Origin: Planctomycetota bacterium
Lineage (GTDB): Bacteria > Planctomycetota > Planctomycetia > Gemmatales > Gemmataceae
Assembly: GCA_021324515.1 (NCBI GenBank)
Contig: JAJPIY010000207.1
Coordinates: forward strand, 1 to 35,319
DNA length: 35,319 bases
Direction of reading: 5' to 3'
Shown here in pieces: positions 34,071 to 35,319 of the stretch. Under the pieces are notes generated by a model. It made no database searches, was not told the origin of the DNA, and saw nothing but the letters and a program-made list of their open reading frames with translations. Numbering within the stretch: the first letter of the stretch is position 1; each line of letters opens with the position of its first letter. Position numbers and translations under genes: made by a program.

Positions 34071-34151
34071 CAACCCTTGGCGAGCCGCCGGGTTTATCCC
34101 GGCGGTGCAACGGTGCCGCCGGGATAAACCCGGCGGGCTCGCCAAGGGTTG
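34071..34151. repeat. Large inverted repeat between adaptor and ATPase genes
   Basis: Left arm CAACCCTTGGCGAGCCGCCG then GGTTTATCCCGGCGG (from 34071). Right arm from about 34114 to 34151 is its inverted complement, with a one-base indel and a short centre around CAACGG. Each arm also contains a smaller palindrome, CCGGG-TTTAT-CCCGG. It lies 45 bases upstream of the ATPase start and directly after the adaptor stop codon. Confidence 0.85.
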
Positions 34152-34155
34152 TTCG

Positions 34156-35319
34156 TTACGGGTTTGCAGGCGTTTTGGCGCCGGGGGGTGCGCCGCCTTG
34201 GCTGCGGCGTCCGCCGCCGCCAAAACCTCCGCCGCCAGGTGCGTTGGGGGGGCCTTGCATGCCGGGGCTGCCGTTGGGCATTCCTCCTGCTCCGCTTTTC
34301 CAGTTGCCCTTGTTTTTGCCTTTTTTGCCTTCCTTGCCGCCGCCTGGGCCTCCTGGACCGCCGAAACCGCCGCGGTCGCCGCCGCCCTGGCTGCTTGGCG
34401 CCGAGACGCCGTACTGCACTTTCTCTTTGTCTGTGAGCAGCACGCCGGGATTGAGGACAACGACATCGCCCTCGTTTAAGCCTTCCTTGACTTCGGCGAT
34501 CTTCTCATTGGCTTTGCCCAAGGTGATTTCGCGCATCTCTGGGTGGCCGTCCACAATGACGAAGCAGCGGCGTTTGTCGCCCATGTCCACGCTGCCCATC
34601 AGCGCTTCCAGCGGAATGGTCAACACCGGTTCGGGCGTGCTATCGACATAGATCGTCACTACCGCGTCCATGCCCGGCTTGAGGCCCTCCAGGCGGCTGT
34701 CATCGATGGCGATATATGTTTGATAAACCTTGACATCGGAGCTGAAGAAATCGGTCTGCGACGCCACGGGGGCCACCGATTTGACGTGCCCCTTCAAGGG
34801 GCGATCGGGGAAAGCGTTGACGCGAATAGTAGCCGGCATGCCGTGCCGCTCCAGTTTCTTTTCCACGTCTTCGTATTTGTCCGCGAAAGTTGTCTGCATG
34901 TCGGTATCGAAGGTCACATAGGCGGAGAGGGCACTGAGCGGCTCCGGCCCAATCAACAAGGCGGTATTGACGGCCTCGCTGAAGCCGGTGTGCTTGACCA
35001 CGTCGGGCTTGACGCGGGAAACCATCGCTTCGTGGATACGGGCATTGACCACCATTTGCTTGAGGTCGGGCACGGCGATCAGCTTTTGGCCTTCCTTGAC
35101 CTGTTCTCCCTGGGCAATGACGCCCGCGGAAGATTGGCCGAAGCGAGCGCGTTCCTCGACGTAATAGATCACCATGCCGTCGCGCGGTGCTTCAATATAG
35201 CAATCTTTAATCTCCTGGTTAATGTCTTCCAGCCGTGCCAGCTGTTTTTGATATTGGGCGTAAGCAGATTCGACGGCCGCATCATCTTGTTCGAGGGTCT
35301 TTTTGAGTTTTTCCTCGGC
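34156..35319 (-). CDS. Membrane fusion (HlyD/MacA-like) efflux adaptor, partial
   Basis: Periplasmic adaptor subunit of the same exporter; 387 residues are visible and the N-terminus with its membrane anchor is beyond the window. The visible part starts in the coiled-coil hairpin (LKKTLEQDDAAVESAYAQYQ, KQLARLEDINQEIKDCYIEA). The barrel-sandwich half PRDGMVIYYVEERARFGQ and VKEGQKLIAVPDLKQMVVNA follow, then beta-barrel and membrane-proximal domains (LEGLKPGMDAVVTIYVDS, EVKEGLNEGDVVVLNPGVLL). About eighty C-terminal residues are a Gly/Pro-rich, basic tail (GGFGGPGGPGGGKEGKKGKN) not usual in MacA. It is first in the adaptor-ATPase-permease order. Confidence 0.88.
   Translation of the reverse strand, partial: AEEKLKKTLEQDDAAVESAYAQYQKQLARLEDINQEIKDCYIEAPRDGMVIYYVEERARFGQSSAGVIAQGEQVKEGQKLIAVPDLKQMVVNARIHEAMVSRVKPDVVKHTGFSEAVNTALLIGPEPLSALSAYVTFDTDMQTTFADKYEDVEKKLERHGMPATIRVNAFPDRPLKGHVKSVAPVASQTDFFSSDVKVYQTYIAIDDSRLEGLKPGMDAVVTIYVDSTPEPVLTIPLEALMGSVDMGDKRRCFVIVDGHPEMREITLGKANEKIAEVKEGLNEGDVVVLNPGVLLTDKEKVQYGVSAPSSQGGGDRGGFGGPGGPGGGKEGKKGKNKGNWKSGAGGMPNGSPGMQGPPNAPGGGGFGGGGRRSQGGAPPGAKTPANP

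Overview
The window looks like chromosomal DNA from a planctomycete, probably near Gemmata and its relatives. The evidence is a DUF1549/DUF1553 protein with haem-type cysteine motifs paired with a pre-peptidase C-terminal domain protein, a Uma2-family nuclease, a TPR/peptidase-MA protein, high GC outside a few islands, and many GC-rich intergenic palindromes. The taxonomic call is inference from gene content; there is no rRNA or tRNA gene here.

Layout. 1-3600 (minus strand): a truncated APH-type phosphotransferase overlapping galE, a Uma2-family protein, then an ABC-2-type ATPase. 3642-6391: a large exported/membrane protein and a MazG-like pyrophosphohydrolase whose ends overlap. 6688-9375: a TPR/peptidase-MA protein. 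9671-14357 (plus strand): the DUF1549/DUF1553 gene and its PPC-domain partner behind a plausible promoter. 14434-23511 (minus strand): dCTP deaminase, an intein-containing B12-dependent ribonucleotide reductase, a 78-residue orphan, a HindIII-like restriction-modification pair, a PduO-type cobalamin adenosyltransferase and a sugar isomerase-like TIM barrel. 23823-24656 (plus): an alpha/beta hydrolase. 24653-27970 (minus): selB-selA. 28335-28712: a gene remnant. 28833-29490: an antitoxin/PIN-toxin pair whose toxin is frameshifted. 29507-31063: a GmhA-like isomerase and a ROK kinase. 31274-31759: an exported orphan. 31847-35319 (minus): a MacB-type tripartite efflux operon, its adaptor cut by the window edge.

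Working together. The adenosyltransferase makes the cofactor that the class II ribonucleotide reductase needs, and dCTP deaminase and the MazG-like enzyme also act on nucleotide pools. SelA and SelB make and deliver selenocysteyl-tRNA, although selD and tRNA-Sec are not in the window. Adaptor, ATPase and permease form one exporter.

The most unusual content is not protein-coding. Three intergenic elements carry G6/C6 hairpins. Two of them have matching terminal inverted repeats, and two contain three units repeating every 34 nt. Separate large palindromes sit across the ROK stop codon and inside the efflux operon. Foreign or decaying items include the intein with a LAGLIDADG endonuclease, the AT-richer HindIII-like system wedged into the B12/ribonucleotide-reductase cluster, the frameshifted PIN toxin and the gene remnant beside it.
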